64,000 bases of DNA from Xanthobacter oligotrophicus (GCF_008364685.1 NZ_VTTL01000006.1:1-64000), one strand, 5' to 3'. Positions 28,443 through 37,512 are shown, counted from the first letter of the stretch. Translations and numbers: made by a program. The notes: generated by a model from the sequence alone, not told the origin.

Positions 28443-28457
28443 GAACGAAACTAGAAC
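28443..28457 (-). promoter_or_regulatory. Putative LexA box and promoter
   Basis: GAAC at 28443-28446 and GAAC at 28454-28457 are 7 bases apart, the direct repeat used by LexA in Alphaproteobacteria (GTTC-N7-GTTC on the other strand). Reading leftward, TTGATC (28477-28472) lies 18 bases upstream of TAGTTT (28453-28448), so the box overlaps a plausible -10 element. Confidence 0.55.
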
Positions 28458-28473
28458 GATATCGGGCCCTCGA

Positions 28474-29295
28474 TCAAGAGTTTTCCACAGGCGGTGGAAA
28501 ACGGGGATCGGGCAGGGTTTCCGGGGGCCGCCGCACGTCGTCGGGGGCTGCCGTACCCAGGTCATCCAGTCCCTCGGCGAGGAGGCGGTTGCTGGCGGTT
28601 TCGATGTCGTGTTCGAGGCGCGCCATGAAGGCGGCGCGGCCGAGGCCTGGGGGGATCGGCTCCAGCACTTCGACCAGGATGGTCCCCGGTCGCAGGATGA
28701 AGGCCCGTCGCCGCCAGCACAGCCCGGAATTGAGGGCGACGGGCAGGCAAGGCACCTTCAGGGTGGAATAGAGATAGGCGACGCCGAACTTGTAGTCCGG
28801 CGGCGCGCCGGGGGGGCGCCGCGTGCCCTCCGGGAAGATCAGGATCTGCCGGCCCTCGGCCATGTCGGCCTGCGCCCGCCGGGTCATGGTCTTAAGCGCG
28901 GCCGTGCCGCCCTTGCGGTCGACGGGGATCATGCGCAGCTTCGCGGCGAGCCACCCGAACAAGGGGATCCGCATCAGTTCCTGCTTCAGGATGAAGGCGG
29001 GGTCGCGGAACAGCGGCAAGAGCGCGAACGTCTCCCAAGCCGACTGGTGCTTGGCGGCGATCAGCAATGGCCCCTGCGGGATGCGCTCCAGCCCGCGAAA
29101 CTCGGCGCGGATACCCACCAGCACGCGCAGCAGCACGCGGTTGGTGGCGACCCACCACAACGCGCCGAACTTCCAGAGCAGCCGGCGCGGCAAAATCGGG
29201 ATGAGGGGCATCAGGACAATCAGATAAAGGGTCGTGATCCCGTAGAACGCCACCTGGAAGAGCAGCGAGCGGAAGGCCGTGAGGACGCCGGTCAC
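28474..29295 (-). CDS. 1-acyl-sn-glycerol-3-phosphate acyltransferase (PlsC-like)
   Basis: Inner-membrane acyltransferase of 273 residues that likely makes phosphatidic acid from lysophosphatidic acid. The N-terminal hydrophobic segment (YGITTLYLIVLMPLIPIL) is at residues about 18-35. The active-site block is KHQSAWET near residue 82, with Gln where NHxxxxD enzymes have Asn; this KHQSxWE form is common in the family. The FPEGTRRPPG block follows near residue 154. It is the fourth gene of a leftward ftsE-ftsX-ydcF-plsC run, seen in related genomes. Confidence 0.88.
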   Translation of the reverse strand: MTGVLTAFRSLLFQVAFYGITTLYLIVLMPLIPILPRRLLWKFGALWWVATNRVLLRVLVGIRAEFRGLERIPQGPLLIAAKHQSAWETFALLPLFRDPAFILKQELMRIPLFGWLAAKLRMIPVDRKGGTAALKTMTRRAQADMAEGRQILIFPEGTRRPPGAPPDYKFGVAYLYSTLKVPCLPVALNSGLCWRRRAFILRPGTILVEVLEPIPPGLGRAAFMARLEHDIETASNRLLAEGLDDLGTAAPDDVRRPPETLPDPRFPPPVENS

Positions 29296-29431
29296 AAGGG
29301 TCTCCAGTCGCTTGGGTCCGTTTTACCTGAGCCTGTGGCCCGCCGGGCGACGGGTGTCGGGTGACGGATCGGGCAGGCGCGGCCACCTGATCGGCGATCC
29401 CGCGGCCAAACTCAAGAGTGGAGCGCCGCAA

Positions 29432-30253
29432 TCAGGGCGAAAGACGCGCCTCCGCCGGCCGGAAGCCGGCGCCGGTGGTGGGAATGGGCGTGGGGGTGAT
29501 GCGGAGCGTGGCCGGGGCGACCGAGGCAGGAGGCGCCGGACGCGGGGCCTCGCCGGCGCCTGCCACCGCCTGCGCCGGGCGGATCTTCACCGTGGCCATG
29601 ACGAACTTGAGGTATTCTTTCACCAGCAGATTCAGCGTGCCGGGATCGCTCCACCAGCTTTCCGGCTGGGTGCGGGTGGTGACGACAGGATAGGATACCA
29701 GTTCAACGTCCGGCAGCGCGCGGCCCAGCTCCATCATGGCGCGGGGCATGTGCCAGGAGGAGGTGACCACCACCAGCGAGCGGAAGCGCTTCTCCCGCGC
29801 CCATTCCGCCGCCTCCAGCGCGTTGCCGCGGGTGTTCAGCGCCTTGTGGCCGAGATCGATGCAGCAGCCCAGCAGATGCTCGCCGTCCGGCAGGGCGCGG
29901 CGCATCTCGTCCATGGAGGTGGCGGGATTGACGCCGGTGATCAGCAGCCGCCGTCCGCGTCCGTCGGCCAGCAGGCCCACCGCATCCACGATGCGCGACG
30001 GCCCGCCGGTGAGCACCACGATGGCGTCGGCGGAGCGCACCGCCGCCGGCTCGCGGGCGGCGATCTGCGCGGTGAAGGCCAGGAATCCCGCGGCCGCGGC
30101 CACGCCGGCGAGGCCCGTCAGCAGCACCAGGGCGACGGCGAGGCGGCGCAGAAGGCTGCGCGGGCGGGTCGGGGTTTGCGCCCGCGCGCCCGTCCTCCCT
30201 GTCGCGGACTGCTTCTGCCGCACCGCTCTGCGCCCGGTGTTGGACATGGTCAT
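29432..30253 (-). CDS. YdcF/DUF218-family membrane protein
   Basis: Protein of about 273 residues from the ATG at 30253 (MTMSNTGRR; the ATG at 30247 is also possible). One membrane segment (LAVALVLLTGLAGVAAAAGFLAF) lies near residue 45 and a DUF218 domain follows, on the periplasmic side. DUF218 blocks are ADAIVVLTGGPSRI, LLITGVNPAT, NTRGNALEAAEW and VVTSSWHMPRAMMEL. Proteins of this type (YdcF, SanA, ElyC) affect the cell envelope, but the reaction is unknown. The last 40 residues are Pro- and Ala-rich. It lies 82 bases after ftsX. Confidence 0.85.
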   Translation of the reverse strand: MTMSNTGRRAVRQKQSATGRTGARAQTPTRPRSLLRRLAVALVLLTGLAGVAAAAGFLAFTAQIAAREPAAVRSADAIVVLTGGPSRIVDAVGLLADGRGRRLLITGVNPATSMDEMRRALPDGEHLLGCCIDLGHKALNTRGNALEAAEWAREKRFRSLVVVTSSWHMPRAMMELGRALPDVELVSYPVVTTRTQPESWWSDPGTLNLLVKEYLKFVMATVKIRPAQAVAGAGEAPRPAPPASVAPATLRITPTPIPTTGAGFRPAEARLSP

Positions 30254-30335
30254 GAAGCGAAGAATGCCCGTGGAATGCGGCGGAGGCGAGGAAGACCGCA
30301 GCCGGCCGGCCCGTCCTGCTCCCGCCGGGCGCATT

Positions 30336-31337
30336 TCATTGGATCGTCCTCAACGTCCGGTAAACGGTGACACGGGAGGTGAGGGCGGTTGCCAGTGCCA
30401 CCACCGCCACCGCCACCGCGATGCCGAGAAAGCCCCACAGGCCGGGATTGAGCCAGCTCACCACGGTTGGCAGCTCCGGATCGCCGCCAAGGCCGAGCTG
30501 CGGCAGCGCGGCGATGGCGCCGAATACCGCCGCCGCGCCGAGCCCGCCGATCAGCCCGCCCTGGGTGCCGATCTTCAGGAAATGGCGCTGGAACTGGGCG
30601 GCGATGAAGCCGTCCCGCGCGCCGACGAAATGCAGCACCTCCACCACCGCCCGGTTGGTGGCCACCGCCGCGCGGGTGGCGAACACCACCGACAGCACGG
30701 TGGCGAGGCCCACCAGCACCAGCATCACCACGCCGATGAGCATCACCGCGTCGGTCACCGCCACCAGGCGCCGCGACCAGCCGCGATGATCGTCCAGGGA
30801 GGCGGTGGGGATCTTGTCGGTGAGGGTACGCTTCAGCCGGGCAAGGTCGGCGGTGCCCGCGCCGTCGAGGCGCAGCACCACCACGCGGGGCACCGGCAGG
30901 TCGTTGAGGTCGAGGCCGGAGCCCAGCCACGGTTCCAGCAGGCGCGAGGTCTCCTCGCCGGTGAGGATGTGGGCGTCGGCGATGCCGGGGGTTTTACGCG
31001 CGATGTCGGCGGCGGCCTGCACCTGCGCGTCGGTCGAGGCCTTGTCGCCGGCGCGGATCTGGATGGTGACTTCCCGCGTCACGTCCGAGCGCCACTGGCT
31101 GGCGGTGCCGCGTACCGCCACCGCCGAGCCGATGGTGATGGCGGCCAGAAAGGTCATGATGGCCACTACCGCCACCAGCGCCCGCCCGGCAATGGTGGCG
31201 GAGGGCACGATGGAGGTGGGCTGGCGCGCCTTTTCCGCCCGGGGCTTGGCGGGCTGGGATTTGGCGGCCCGCGCCGGATCGCCCGGCACGGCGGCGGCCG
31301 GCGGCTTGCCAACGGGGGCGGCGTCATTCGTAGACAT
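30336..31337 (-). CDS. ftsX: Cell division ABC transporter permease FtsX
   Basis: FtsX is the membrane partner of FtsE at the division septum and activates cell-wall hydrolases through its periplasmic loop. The 333-residue protein has an N-terminal cytoplasmic tail of about 50 residues rich in Ala, Pro and Lys, then a first membrane segment (ALVAVVAIMTFLAAITIG). A periplasmic domain of about 110 residues follows, then three further segments. The block AVVEVLHFVGARDGFIAAQFQ near residue 215 is typical of FtsX. It overlaps the end of ftsE by 14 bases. Confidence 0.93.
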   Translation of the reverse strand: MSTNDAAPVGKPPAAAVPGDPARAAKSQPAKPRAEKARQPTSIVPSATIAGRALVAVVAIMTFLAAITIGSAVAVRGTASQWRSDVTREVTIQIRAGDKASTDAQVQAAADIARKTPGIADAHILTGEETSRLLEPWLGSGLDLNDLPVPRVVVLRLDGAGTADLARLKRTLTDKIPTASLDDHRGWSRRLVAVTDAVMLIGVVMLVLVGLATVLSVVFATRAAVATNRAVVEVLHFVGARDGFIAAQFQRHFLKIGTQGGLIGGLGAAAVFGAIAALPQLGLGGDPELPTVVSWLNPGLWGFLGIAVAVAVVALATALTSRVTVYRTLRTIQ

Positions 31338-31983
31338 AGAGGCGCCCGTCGGCGATCACGAGGCGGCGGGCGTCGTACTGGTCCATGAGCGCGATGTCAT
31401 GGGTGGCCAGCAGCACCGACGTGCCGGACTTGTTGAGTTCGATGAACAGGCGCAGCAGCCGGCGGGCGAGCGTCGGGTCCACATTGCCCGTGGGCTCGTC
31501 GGCGAGCAGGAATTCCGGCCGGCCGATGAGGGCGCGGGCGATGGCGGCACGCTGCTTCTCGCCGCCGGAGAGGATGGGCGGCAGCACATGCATGCGGTCG
31601 CCGAGGCCTACCCAGCCCAGAAGCTCGGTCACCTCGGCGCGGTAGCTCGCCTCCTCCTTGCCGAGCACGCGCAGGGGCAGCGAGACGTTCTCGTAGGTGG
31701 TGAGGTGGTCCAGCAGGCGGAAATCCTGGAACACGATGCCGATGCGCCGGCGCAGCACCGCCACCTCGTCCGGATCGAGGGAGGAGACGTCCCGCCCGAA
31801 CAGGGTGATGAGCCCGCGCGTGGGCTTCAGCGACAGGAACAGCAGGCGCATGAGCGTGGTCTTGCCGGCGCCCGAGGGGCCGGTGAGAAACTGGAACGAA
31901 TTGGGCTGGATGCCAAAGGACACGTCCTTCAGCACTTCCTGTCCCATCCCGTATCTCAGGCCGACATTCTCGAACCGGACCAA
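31324..31983 (-). CDS. ftsE: Cell division ATP-binding protein FtsE
   Basis: FtsE is the cytoplasmic ATPase of the FtsEX division complex. I chose a TTG start at 31983, giving 219 residues beginning (M)VRFENVGLRYGMG, the normal FtsE N-terminus and length. A strong AAGGAAGG ribosome site lies 5-6 bases upstream. An ATG at 32055 would add 24 residues without homology. Walker A is TGPSGAGKTTLM near residue 36, the signature is LSGGEKQRAAIARAL and Walker B is FLLADEPTGNVD. ftsX follows with a 14-base overlap. Confidence 0.95.
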   Translation of the reverse strand: MVRFENVGLRYGMGQEVLKDVSFGIQPNSFQFLTGPSGAGKTTLMRLLFLSLKPTRGLITLFGRDVSSLDPDEVAVLRRRIGIVFQDFRLLDHLTTYENVSLPLRVLGKEEASYRAEVTELLGWVGLGDRMHVLPPILSGGEKQRAAIARALIGRPEFLLADEPTGNVDPTLARRLLRLFIELNKSGTSVLLATHDIALMDQYDARRLVIADGRLYVYE

Positions 31984-32264
31984 CGCCCCTTCCTTCCCGC
32001 GAATCGCCAGTGATGCATGCGGTCCCAACATAAACGAAGCGCGCCGCCCCGCCACCGGCTGGGACTGTGGGTGTCGGGGACCAGGCCGACGATCCGGGCG
32101 TCGTCCCGCTCCCGCCCGAGGGGAGGGCTGTCAGCGCTTCCCGGGGTCGGCCGGGATAGGGTCGCGACGGCCTGCGCCGATGCGCCCGCCCATGTCCCGC
32201 CCATCGTCCGGGTGGACGCCCCGTTCCATAAGGCCCATGCTCGCGCATCTTGCGACGAGGAACC

Positions 32265-32801
32265 ATGACCCTGCCCAACGTCACCGTTCTCTACGACGAG
32301 AACCGCATCGCCGCCCGCAACCACTCCCTCGCGGTCGAGATCGCCGCCACCAACCCGGAGCGCCTGCTCGCCGTCGCGGTGCTGAAGGGCTCCTTCATGT
32401 TCGCCGCCGACCTGCTGCGCGCGCTGCACGGCTCGGGCCTCGAGCCCGAGGTGGAGTTCATGCACGTGTCCTCCTACCGCGAGGCCACGGTCTCCTCCGG
32501 CCAGGTGGAGATCCTGCGGGACGTGCAGAGCGACGTGCGCGACCGCGACGTGCTGCTCATCGACGACATCCTCGAATCAGGCCGTACCCTGGCCTTCGCC
32601 AAGGACCTGCTGATGGCGCGCGGGGCGCGGCGGGTGCTGGTGTGCGTGCTGCTGGAGAAGCCCGGCAAGCGCGCGGTGCAGATTGATCCGGACTTCGTGG
32701 GCTTCACCTGCCCCGACGTGTTCGTGGTCGGCTACGGCATGGACGTGGCCCACGCCTTCCGCCAGCTGCCCTTCATCGGGCACATCAAGGGGCTGGGGTA
32801 A
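32265..32801 (+). CDS. hpt: Hypoxanthine phosphoribosyltransferase
   Basis: Cytoplasmic purine salvage enzyme that joins hypoxanthine or guanine to PRPP. From the ATG at 32265, with GAGGAA just before it, it is 178 residues (MTLPNVTVLYDENRI). The PRPP-binding motif VLLIDDILESGRTLAF is near residue 100. VLKGSFMFAADLLRAL near residue 41 and the base-binding VGYGMDVAHAFRQLPFIG near the C-terminus are typical of HPRT. It is divergent from ftsE; the 281-base gap between them holds both promoters but no gene I can support. Confidence 0.95.
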   Translation: MTLPNVTVLYDENRIAARNHSLAVEIAATNPERLLAVAVLKGSFMFAADLLRALHGSGLEPEVEFMHVSSYREATVSSGQVEILRDVQSDVRDRDVLLIDDILESGRTLAFAKDLLMARGARRVLVCVLLEKPGKRAVQIDPDFVGFTCPDVFVVGYGMDVAHAFRQLPFIGHIKGLG

Positions 32802-32825
32802 GGCGTCTCTGGAGAGGAGGCCGCC

Positions 32826-33461
32826 TCACCCGCCCTTCATGCGCGCGGCGATGCGCTGGCCGATCTCATAGGCCCGCTGCTCCAGCAGCACCGGCATCTC
32901 GCACACATAGGTGAGGGAACGCGCCCGCTCGTCGAAGATGCGGGCGTCCCAGGTCAGTTGCTCGTCCAGGGTCTTGGTCTCTGCGCTCTCGGCGGGGACG
33001 TTGGTCATGACGGCGGTGGCCTTGGCCTGGCTCAGCTTCTCGCCCTCCTCGCGGATGCGGTCGGCGAGGCGCTGCTGGCCGCGGGCATAGCGCTCGATGC
33101 CGTGCATGACGCGGCTGCGCTCGGTGTTGATGATCTCGTAGGTGCCCGCCATCACCCGCAGCAGCCGGGTGTTGGCCTCTGCCCCCGCCTCTCGCGCGAA
33201 CAGCTGCAGCACCACGTCCACCTCGTCCATGGGGGTGCGGCGGGAGGCGATCCGCTGGGCGACGGTGGCGGCCTCCTGGTCGTCGGTCCATTTGCCGGCG
33301 GTGGCGGGGTCCGGCCCGTTCCACACCTGGGCGAGGTCGATCTCCGGCGCCTTGCGCTGGATGCACGGCCAATCCGGGTCGGCCTTGGGCTGGGCCAGCG
33401 CCGGCAGGGAGGCGGCCAGAAGCAGGCCGGCGGCGATGAGGGGGAGCGAAACGGAGCGCAT
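32826..33461 (-). CDS. Secreted protein of the PQQ/ABC accessory operon, unknown function
   Basis: A 211-residue exported protein. The signal peptide is MRSVSLPLIAAGLLLAASLP, ending near ALAQ. The mature part starts KADPDWPCIQRKAPEIDLAQVW and is mostly helical, with coiled-coil-like stretches near residues 115-150 and two cysteines (WPCIQ and YVCEM). The ATG at 33461 overlaps the permease stop as TGATG. A GTG at 33462-33464 is an alternative start. It is the last gene of a five-gene operon tied to PQQ-dependent alcohol oxidation; its role is unknown. Confidence 0.8.
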   Translation of the reverse strand: MRSVSLPLIAAGLLLAASLPALAQPKADPDWPCIQRKAPEIDLAQVWNGPDPATAGKWTDDQEAATVAQRIASRRTPMDEVDVVLQLFAREAGAEANTRLLRVMAGTYEIINTERSRVMHGIERYARGQQRLADRIREEGEKLSQAKATAVMTNVPAESAETKTLDEQLTWDARIFDERARSLTYVCEMPVLLEQRAYEIGQRIAARMKGG

Positions 33462-34333
33462 CACGCGGCTTCTCCTTTGGGACCGCCACGCCGCCCCATG
33501 ATGCCGCGCCCGGGATCATAGGCGACGACGGCGAGGGCGAAGAACACGATGGTGGTGCCGAGCACGACGGCGAAGGAGACCGGCTCGAACACGCCGTAGA
33601 GCGCGTTGCGCACCAGCTCCACCGCATGGGTGAAGGGATTGATCATGCAGACCAGGTAGAGCGTCTCGCTTGCGTCGCGCACGCGCCACAGGGGGTAGAG
33701 GGCGGACGAGGCGAAGAACATGGGGAAGATGACGAAGTTCATCACGCTGGCGAAATTCTCCAGCTGCCGGATCAGCGAGGAGATGACCAGCCCGATGGAG
33801 CCCAGCATCAGCCCGGTGAGGATGAAGGCCGGCAGCGCCGCCAGATAGCCCATGGGCGGCATCTCCACCTCCCACAGCCGGGCGATGGCGAGGAACACGT
33901 AGACCTGCGCCAGCGACACCACCACGCCGGCCACCAGCTTCGACAGCAGCAGATACCAGCGCGGGAACGGGCTGGTGAGCAGCACCCGCATGGAGCCCAC
34001 CTCCCGATCGTAGACCATGGAGAGGGAGGACTGCATGCCGTTGAACAGCTGGATCATCACCGCGAGGCCCGGCGTCACATAGACCTCGTAGAGCACATAG
34101 GTCTCGTAGGGCGGGATGATGGACACCCCCAGCACGCTGCGGAAGCCGGCGGCGAAGATGAAGAGCCACACCAGCGGCCGCACCAGGGCCGAGAGGAAGC
34201 GCTCCTTCTGCTGCACGAAGCGCAGCAGCTCGCGGTTCACGATCCCGCCAAGGCACACCGCGTGGCCGGCCAAGCCCAGCGGGCGGACGATCGGGTGGGC
34301 AATGGGGCGGGGCGGCAGCGCGGTGTCGCTCAT
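33461..34333 (-). CDS. ABC transporter permease, PQQ alcohol-dehydrogenase-associated (PedC-like)
   Basis: ABC-2-type inner-membrane permease of 290 residues from the ATG at 34333 (MSDTALPPRP), which has GAGGA upstream. Six hydrophobic segments are visible. Blocks FVQQKERFLSALVRPLVWLFIFAAGF and SMVYDREVGSMRVLLTSPFP are characteristic of the ABC-2 family. Within PQQ alcohol dehydrogenase loci this subfamily is called the alcohol ABC transporter permease. It follows its ATPase by 10 bases and overlaps the next gene. ABC-2 systems usually export; the cargo here is unknown. Confidence 0.88.
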   Translation of the reverse strand: MSDTALPPRPIAHPIVRPLGLAGHAVCLGGIVNRELLRFVQQKERFLSALVRPLVWLFIFAAGFRSVLGVSIIPPYETYVLYEVYVTPGLAVMIQLFNGMQSSLSMVYDREVGSMRVLLTSPFPRWYLLLSKLVAGVVVSLAQVYVFLAIARLWEVEMPPMGYLAALPAFILTGLMLGSIGLVISSLIRQLENFASVMNFVIFPMFFASSALYPLWRVRDASETLYLVCMINPFTHAVELVRNALYGVFEPVSFAVVLGTTIVFFALAVVAYDPGRGIMGRRGGPKGEAA

Positions 34334-34343
34334 GCTGTCGTCC

Positions 34344-35141
34344 TCATGCGGCATCCTCGGCACGGGCCGCCGTCATGGCGCGGAAGGCGGCTTCCAGCGC
34401 GGCCGTAGCGCCCTCCGGAGCAGGTTCCTCCATGGGGCGGGCGGGCGCGAGATGCGCGCCGGCCACTTCACCCGCCGTGCCGTGGGCGATGATGCGGCCC
34501 TTGTCGAGCACGTAGATGTCGTCCTGCGGGTGCACCTCGTCGAAGATGTGGGTGGCCCACAGCACCGCGAGGCCCTCCTCGGCCACCAGCCGGCGCACGA
34601 TGTCCACGATGGCGGCGCGGGAGGCAAGGTCGAGGCCCACGGTGGCCTCGTCCAGCAGCAGCAGGCGCGGGCGGTGGATGAGGGCGCGGGCGATCTCCAC
34701 CCGCCGCGCCTGCCCGCCGGAGAGGGTGCGCACCTTCTCGTTCAGCCGGTCGGCAAGGCCCACCAGATGCAGCAGCGCCGAGATGCGGGCCTTCAGAGGC
34801 CGTCCGGAGAGGCCGTGCAGGGCGCCGTGGTAGGCGAGGTTCTGGTTCACCGTCAGGTCGAGGTCCAGTGTCCGGTTCTGGAACACCACCCCCAGCTCCG
34901 CCAGCGCCGCCGAGGGGCTTGTGGCCAGGTCGCGGCCGAAGATGCGCACGGCGCCCTCGCGTGTGCTGTAGAGCCGCGTCGCCAGCGAGAACAAGGTGGT
35001 CTTGCCCGCGCCGTTGGGCCCGAGCAGCGCCACAAAGCGGCCCGCCGGCACGGCCAGCGACACGTCGTTAAGCGCCAGCCTTTTGCCGAAGGCGTGGCTG
35101 ACCGCGCGGATTTCCAGCGCCGGCGCTTCCTGATGGTTCAT
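34344..35141 (-). CDS. ABC transporter ATP-binding protein, PQQ alcohol-dehydrogenase-associated (PedB-like)
   Basis: Cytoplasmic ATPase of 265 residues that pairs with the downstream ABC-2 permease. Walker A is LLGPNGAGKTTLFSL near residue 42, the signature LSGGQARRVEIARAL is near residue 138 and Walker B is LLLLDEATVGLD; WATHIFDEV carries the switch histidine. GGAGAGG precedes the ATG at 35141. The frame is open upstream to 35573 inside the beta-propeller gene, without meaning. The Ala-rich C-terminal 35 residues are an extension. Confidence 0.9.
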   Translation of the reverse strand: MNHQEAPALEIRAVSHAFGKRLALNDVSLAVPAGRFVALLGPNGAGKTTLFSLATRLYSTREGAVRIFGRDLATSPSAALAELGVVFQNRTLDLDLTVNQNLAYHGALHGLSGRPLKARISALLHLVGLADRLNEKVRTLSGGQARRVEIARALIHRPRLLLLDEATVGLDLASRAAIVDIVRRLVAEEGLAVLWATHIFDEVHPQDDIYVLDKGRIIAHGTAGEVAGAHLAPARPMEEPAPEGATAALEAAFRAMTAARAEDAA

Positions 35142-35179
35142 GCCGCCTCTCCGGGCCGTGCCGGATTCAACCCTCGCAC

Positions 35180-36169
35180 CTATTGGGGCGAGACCACAAC
35201 GCCCCACGGGGCACCGCCCACCTTGATGGATTTCACCACCTTCAGCTCGGGCACGTCGATGACGGAGACATCGTTGGAATTGCCGTTGGTGGTGAACAGC
35301 AGCTTCTCGTCCGGAGTGAAGGCGAGCTGCCACACCCTCTGGCCCACGAGGAGATACTTTTCCACCTCGAAGGTCTCGGCATTCACCACCGCCACCCGGT
35401 TGGCCGGGCCGAGCGCCACGAAGGCGCGCTTGCCGTCCTTGGTGATGCGGATGCCCACGGGCTGGATGGATTCCTTGGAGACGCCGGGGATCTTGAAGTC
35501 GATCTTCCGGATGATCTGGCGGGTCTGCGGATCGATCACCGAGACCGTGCCGCCCACTTCCGCCGACACCCAAAGGCGCTTGCCGTCGGCGGAGAATTCG
35601 GCGAAGCGCGGGCGCGCGTCCACCAGCACGTTGCCGATGATCTTGTTGGTCCTGGTGTCGATGAAATGGGCCATGTTGGTGGTTTCGGAGGTGGCCACCA
35701 GGGTGTTCCCGTCCGGGCTCACCGCCATGCCTTCCGGCTCGGTGCCCACCGGCACCTGGGCGACGACCTTGTTGGCCTCCACGTCGAGCACGGTGACCTG
35801 GTTGTCGTCCTCGTTGGCGATGTAGAGCGGGTTGCCGGTGGGATGCAGCGCGAACAGTTCCGGATCGGGACCGGACTTCAGCTTGCGCAGGATCTTCAGG
35901 CTGGCGGGATCGATCACCTGCACCGCGTGATCGTCGCTGGCGCAGACATAGACCGCCTTGCCGTCCGGGCTGATGGTGATGCCGCGCGGGCGCCGGCCCA
36001 CTTTCACCGTCTGCTTCACCTCCAGCGTGGTGGAATCGATCACGCTGATGGTGTTGCCCTTCTCGTTGGACACATAGACCGTGTAGGCGGACGCAGCATC
36101 GGCGGCGACCAGCGCGGCGGCGCCTGCGAGCAGCGCTGCAAGCCGTCGGGGACGAAGAAGGGTCATCAA
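35180..36169 (-). CDS. PQQ-dependent-catabolism-associated beta-propeller protein
   Basis: Periplasmic protein of 329 residues with a signal peptide ending near ADAASA and a seven-bladed YVTN-type propeller. Repeated blade motifs are visible, for example YTVYVSNEKGNTISVID, RPRGITISPDGKAVYV and EPEGMAVSPDGNTLVA. The sequence fits the family found beside PQQ alcohol dehydrogenases, where it may assist the enzyme, its cytochrome or PQQ delivery; the role is not established. It lies 38 bases before the ABC ATPase and 52 bases after the binding-protein gene. A second propeller gene lies at 38823-39809. Confidence 0.9.
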   Translation of the reverse strand: MMTLLRPRRLAALLAGAAALVAADAASAYTVYVSNEKGNTISVIDSTTLEVKQTVKVGRRPRGITISPDGKAVYVCASDDHAVQVIDPASLKILRKLKSGPDPELFALHPTGNPLYIANEDDNQVTVLDVEANKVVAQVPVGTEPEGMAVSPDGNTLVATSETTNMAHFIDTRTNKIIGNVLVDARPRFAEFSADGKRLWVSAEVGGTVSVIDPQTRQIIRKIDFKIPGVSKESIQPVGIRITKDGKRAFVALGPANRVAVVNAETFEVEKYLLVGQRVWQLAFTPDEKLLFTTNGNSNDVSVIDVPELKVVKSIKVGGAPWGVVVSPQ

Positions 36170-36221
36170 ACGTGTCCTCCCGGACGGTGGCGCTTTTCGC
36201 GCCTTGTCATTTCAGGCGGCG

Positions 36222-37454
36222 TCATTTCAGGTGGCATCTGGATTCGCCCTCGTCAGTGCCGAGGGTATCGAGGGGGGTGCGCTGGTGCAGGAAGCCGTCT
36301 TCCGGCGCCACCGAGACGATGTCGAGGGGCTGGGCGATGAGCAGCGGCTGGCGCAGTTGCTGGTCCCACGGCCGGATGCTCACCGGCACGCCCTTGAAGG
36401 CGGCGAGGCTGAAATCCGGCGTCCGCAGGAAGGCGGCGAGGGTGGCGGGGTCGGCGCTCTTGGTGCGGGTGGTCGCCTCTCCGATCATGCGCGCGGCGAC
36501 CCAGGCCTGGTAGTCCGCCGGCCGCATGGTGCGGGAGGCCGAGCGAAGGAAGCGGCTCTGCAATTGCGCCGAGCCCCAGGCATCCTGCGCCGGATGCCAG
36601 GTGGAGGCGGTGAGGCCCTGCGTGCCCACCACGAGGCGCGGCTCGTAGGTGCGGAACGGGATGTAGGTGCCGAAATCGTTGGCCTCGTCCGCCACCACGA
36701 TCACGTCTGCGTCCACGCCCCGGCTGAAGACGAGGGCGTCGGAACGGGTGATGCTGTCGGAGCGCTCGCGCCCCAGCGGGCCGAAGGTCCAGGGCTTGTC
36801 GGCGACGATCTTCAGCCCGAACTTCTTCGCCGAGCGGCGCAGGGCCTCGGCATAGAGGGCGTCCGCCGGCTGCGGGCCGGTGATGAGGAAGAGCTTGGTC
36901 CAGCGTTTGCTGGCGAGGAACTGCATCAGGGCGTCGGTGAGCATGGCGCGGCTCGGTGCCACGTGGAACACGTTGGCCCGGCAATCCTGCGCGCGCAGCG
37001 CATCGTCGGTGGCGCCCACGTTGAAGAGGACGGCGCCCTTGTCCTTCACCGCGTCGGCCACCTTGAGCAGCTCGGCGCCGGGCAGGTTGATGATGAGGAG
37101 GCGCGTGCCGTTCGCCACCAGGGTGCGGGCGGCCTCCGCCGGGTCCTCGTCCTCGGCCAGCGTGGTGGTCTCAAGGGCGAAGCTCTGGCCGGTGAAGAGG
37201 CCGGTGGTGGTGTTGTCCTTCAGCGCCAGTTCCGCGCCAGCCACGGCCTCGTCTTCCGGCACCGCGAGGAGATCATAAAGCGGCGGCGGTGGCACGGCGC
37301 GGGTGATGAGGCCGATGCGGATCTCGAGCGGCTTCGCCTCAGCTGGCGCCGTGGCATCCGCCGCCGGCTGCTGCGCCTGCGCCACATTCAGGCACAGAGG
37401 CGCCGCCGCGAGCAGCGCGGCCGGGAGCAGCAGGCGGGCAACGCGGGTCAGCAT
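36222..37454 (-). CDS. ABC-type periplasmic binding protein, PQQ alcohol-dehydrogenase-associated
   Basis: Exported protein of 410 residues with a signal peptide ending near VAQAQ. The mature part has a Leu/Ile/Val-binding-protein fold: EIRIGLITRAVPPPPLYD near residue 44, DEAVAGAELALKDN, then KLFLITGPQPADALYAEALRR near residue 180. It belongs to the group of binding proteins found with PQQ alcohol dehydrogenase ABC systems. It is the first gene of the leftward operon (binding protein, propeller, ATPase, permease, secreted protein). Pairing a binding protein with an ABC-2 permease is odd, so it may act as a sensor or chaperone. Confidence 0.88.
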   Translation of the reverse strand: MLTRVARLLLPAALLAAAPLCLNVAQAQQPAADATAPAEAKPLEIRIGLITRAVPPPPLYDLLAVPEDEAVAGAELALKDNTTTGLFTGQSFALETTTLAEDEDPAEAARTLVANGTRLLIINLPGAELLKVADAVKDKGAVLFNVGATDDALRAQDCRANVFHVAPSRAMLTDALMQFLASKRWTKLFLITGPQPADALYAEALRRSAKKFGLKIVADKPWTFGPLGRERSDSITRSDALVFSRGVDADVIVVADEANDFGTYIPFRTYEPRLVVGTQGLTASTWHPAQDAWGSAQLQSRFLRSASRTMRPADYQAWVAARMIGEATTRTKSADPATLAAFLRTPDFSLAAFKGVPVSIRPWDQQLRQPLLIAQPLDIVSVAPEDGFLHQRTPLDTLGTDEGESRCHLK

Positions 37455-37512
37455 GGGGCCAAAATCAGCATCGGTTCAGCACGGTCCGGGCGATCGTCCG
37501 TCGAAGAGGCGA

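Noticed and set aside
28482-28490. TTTTCCACA as a DnaA box
   Set aside because: It is a single mismatched box inside the plsC coding sequence with no neighbours.
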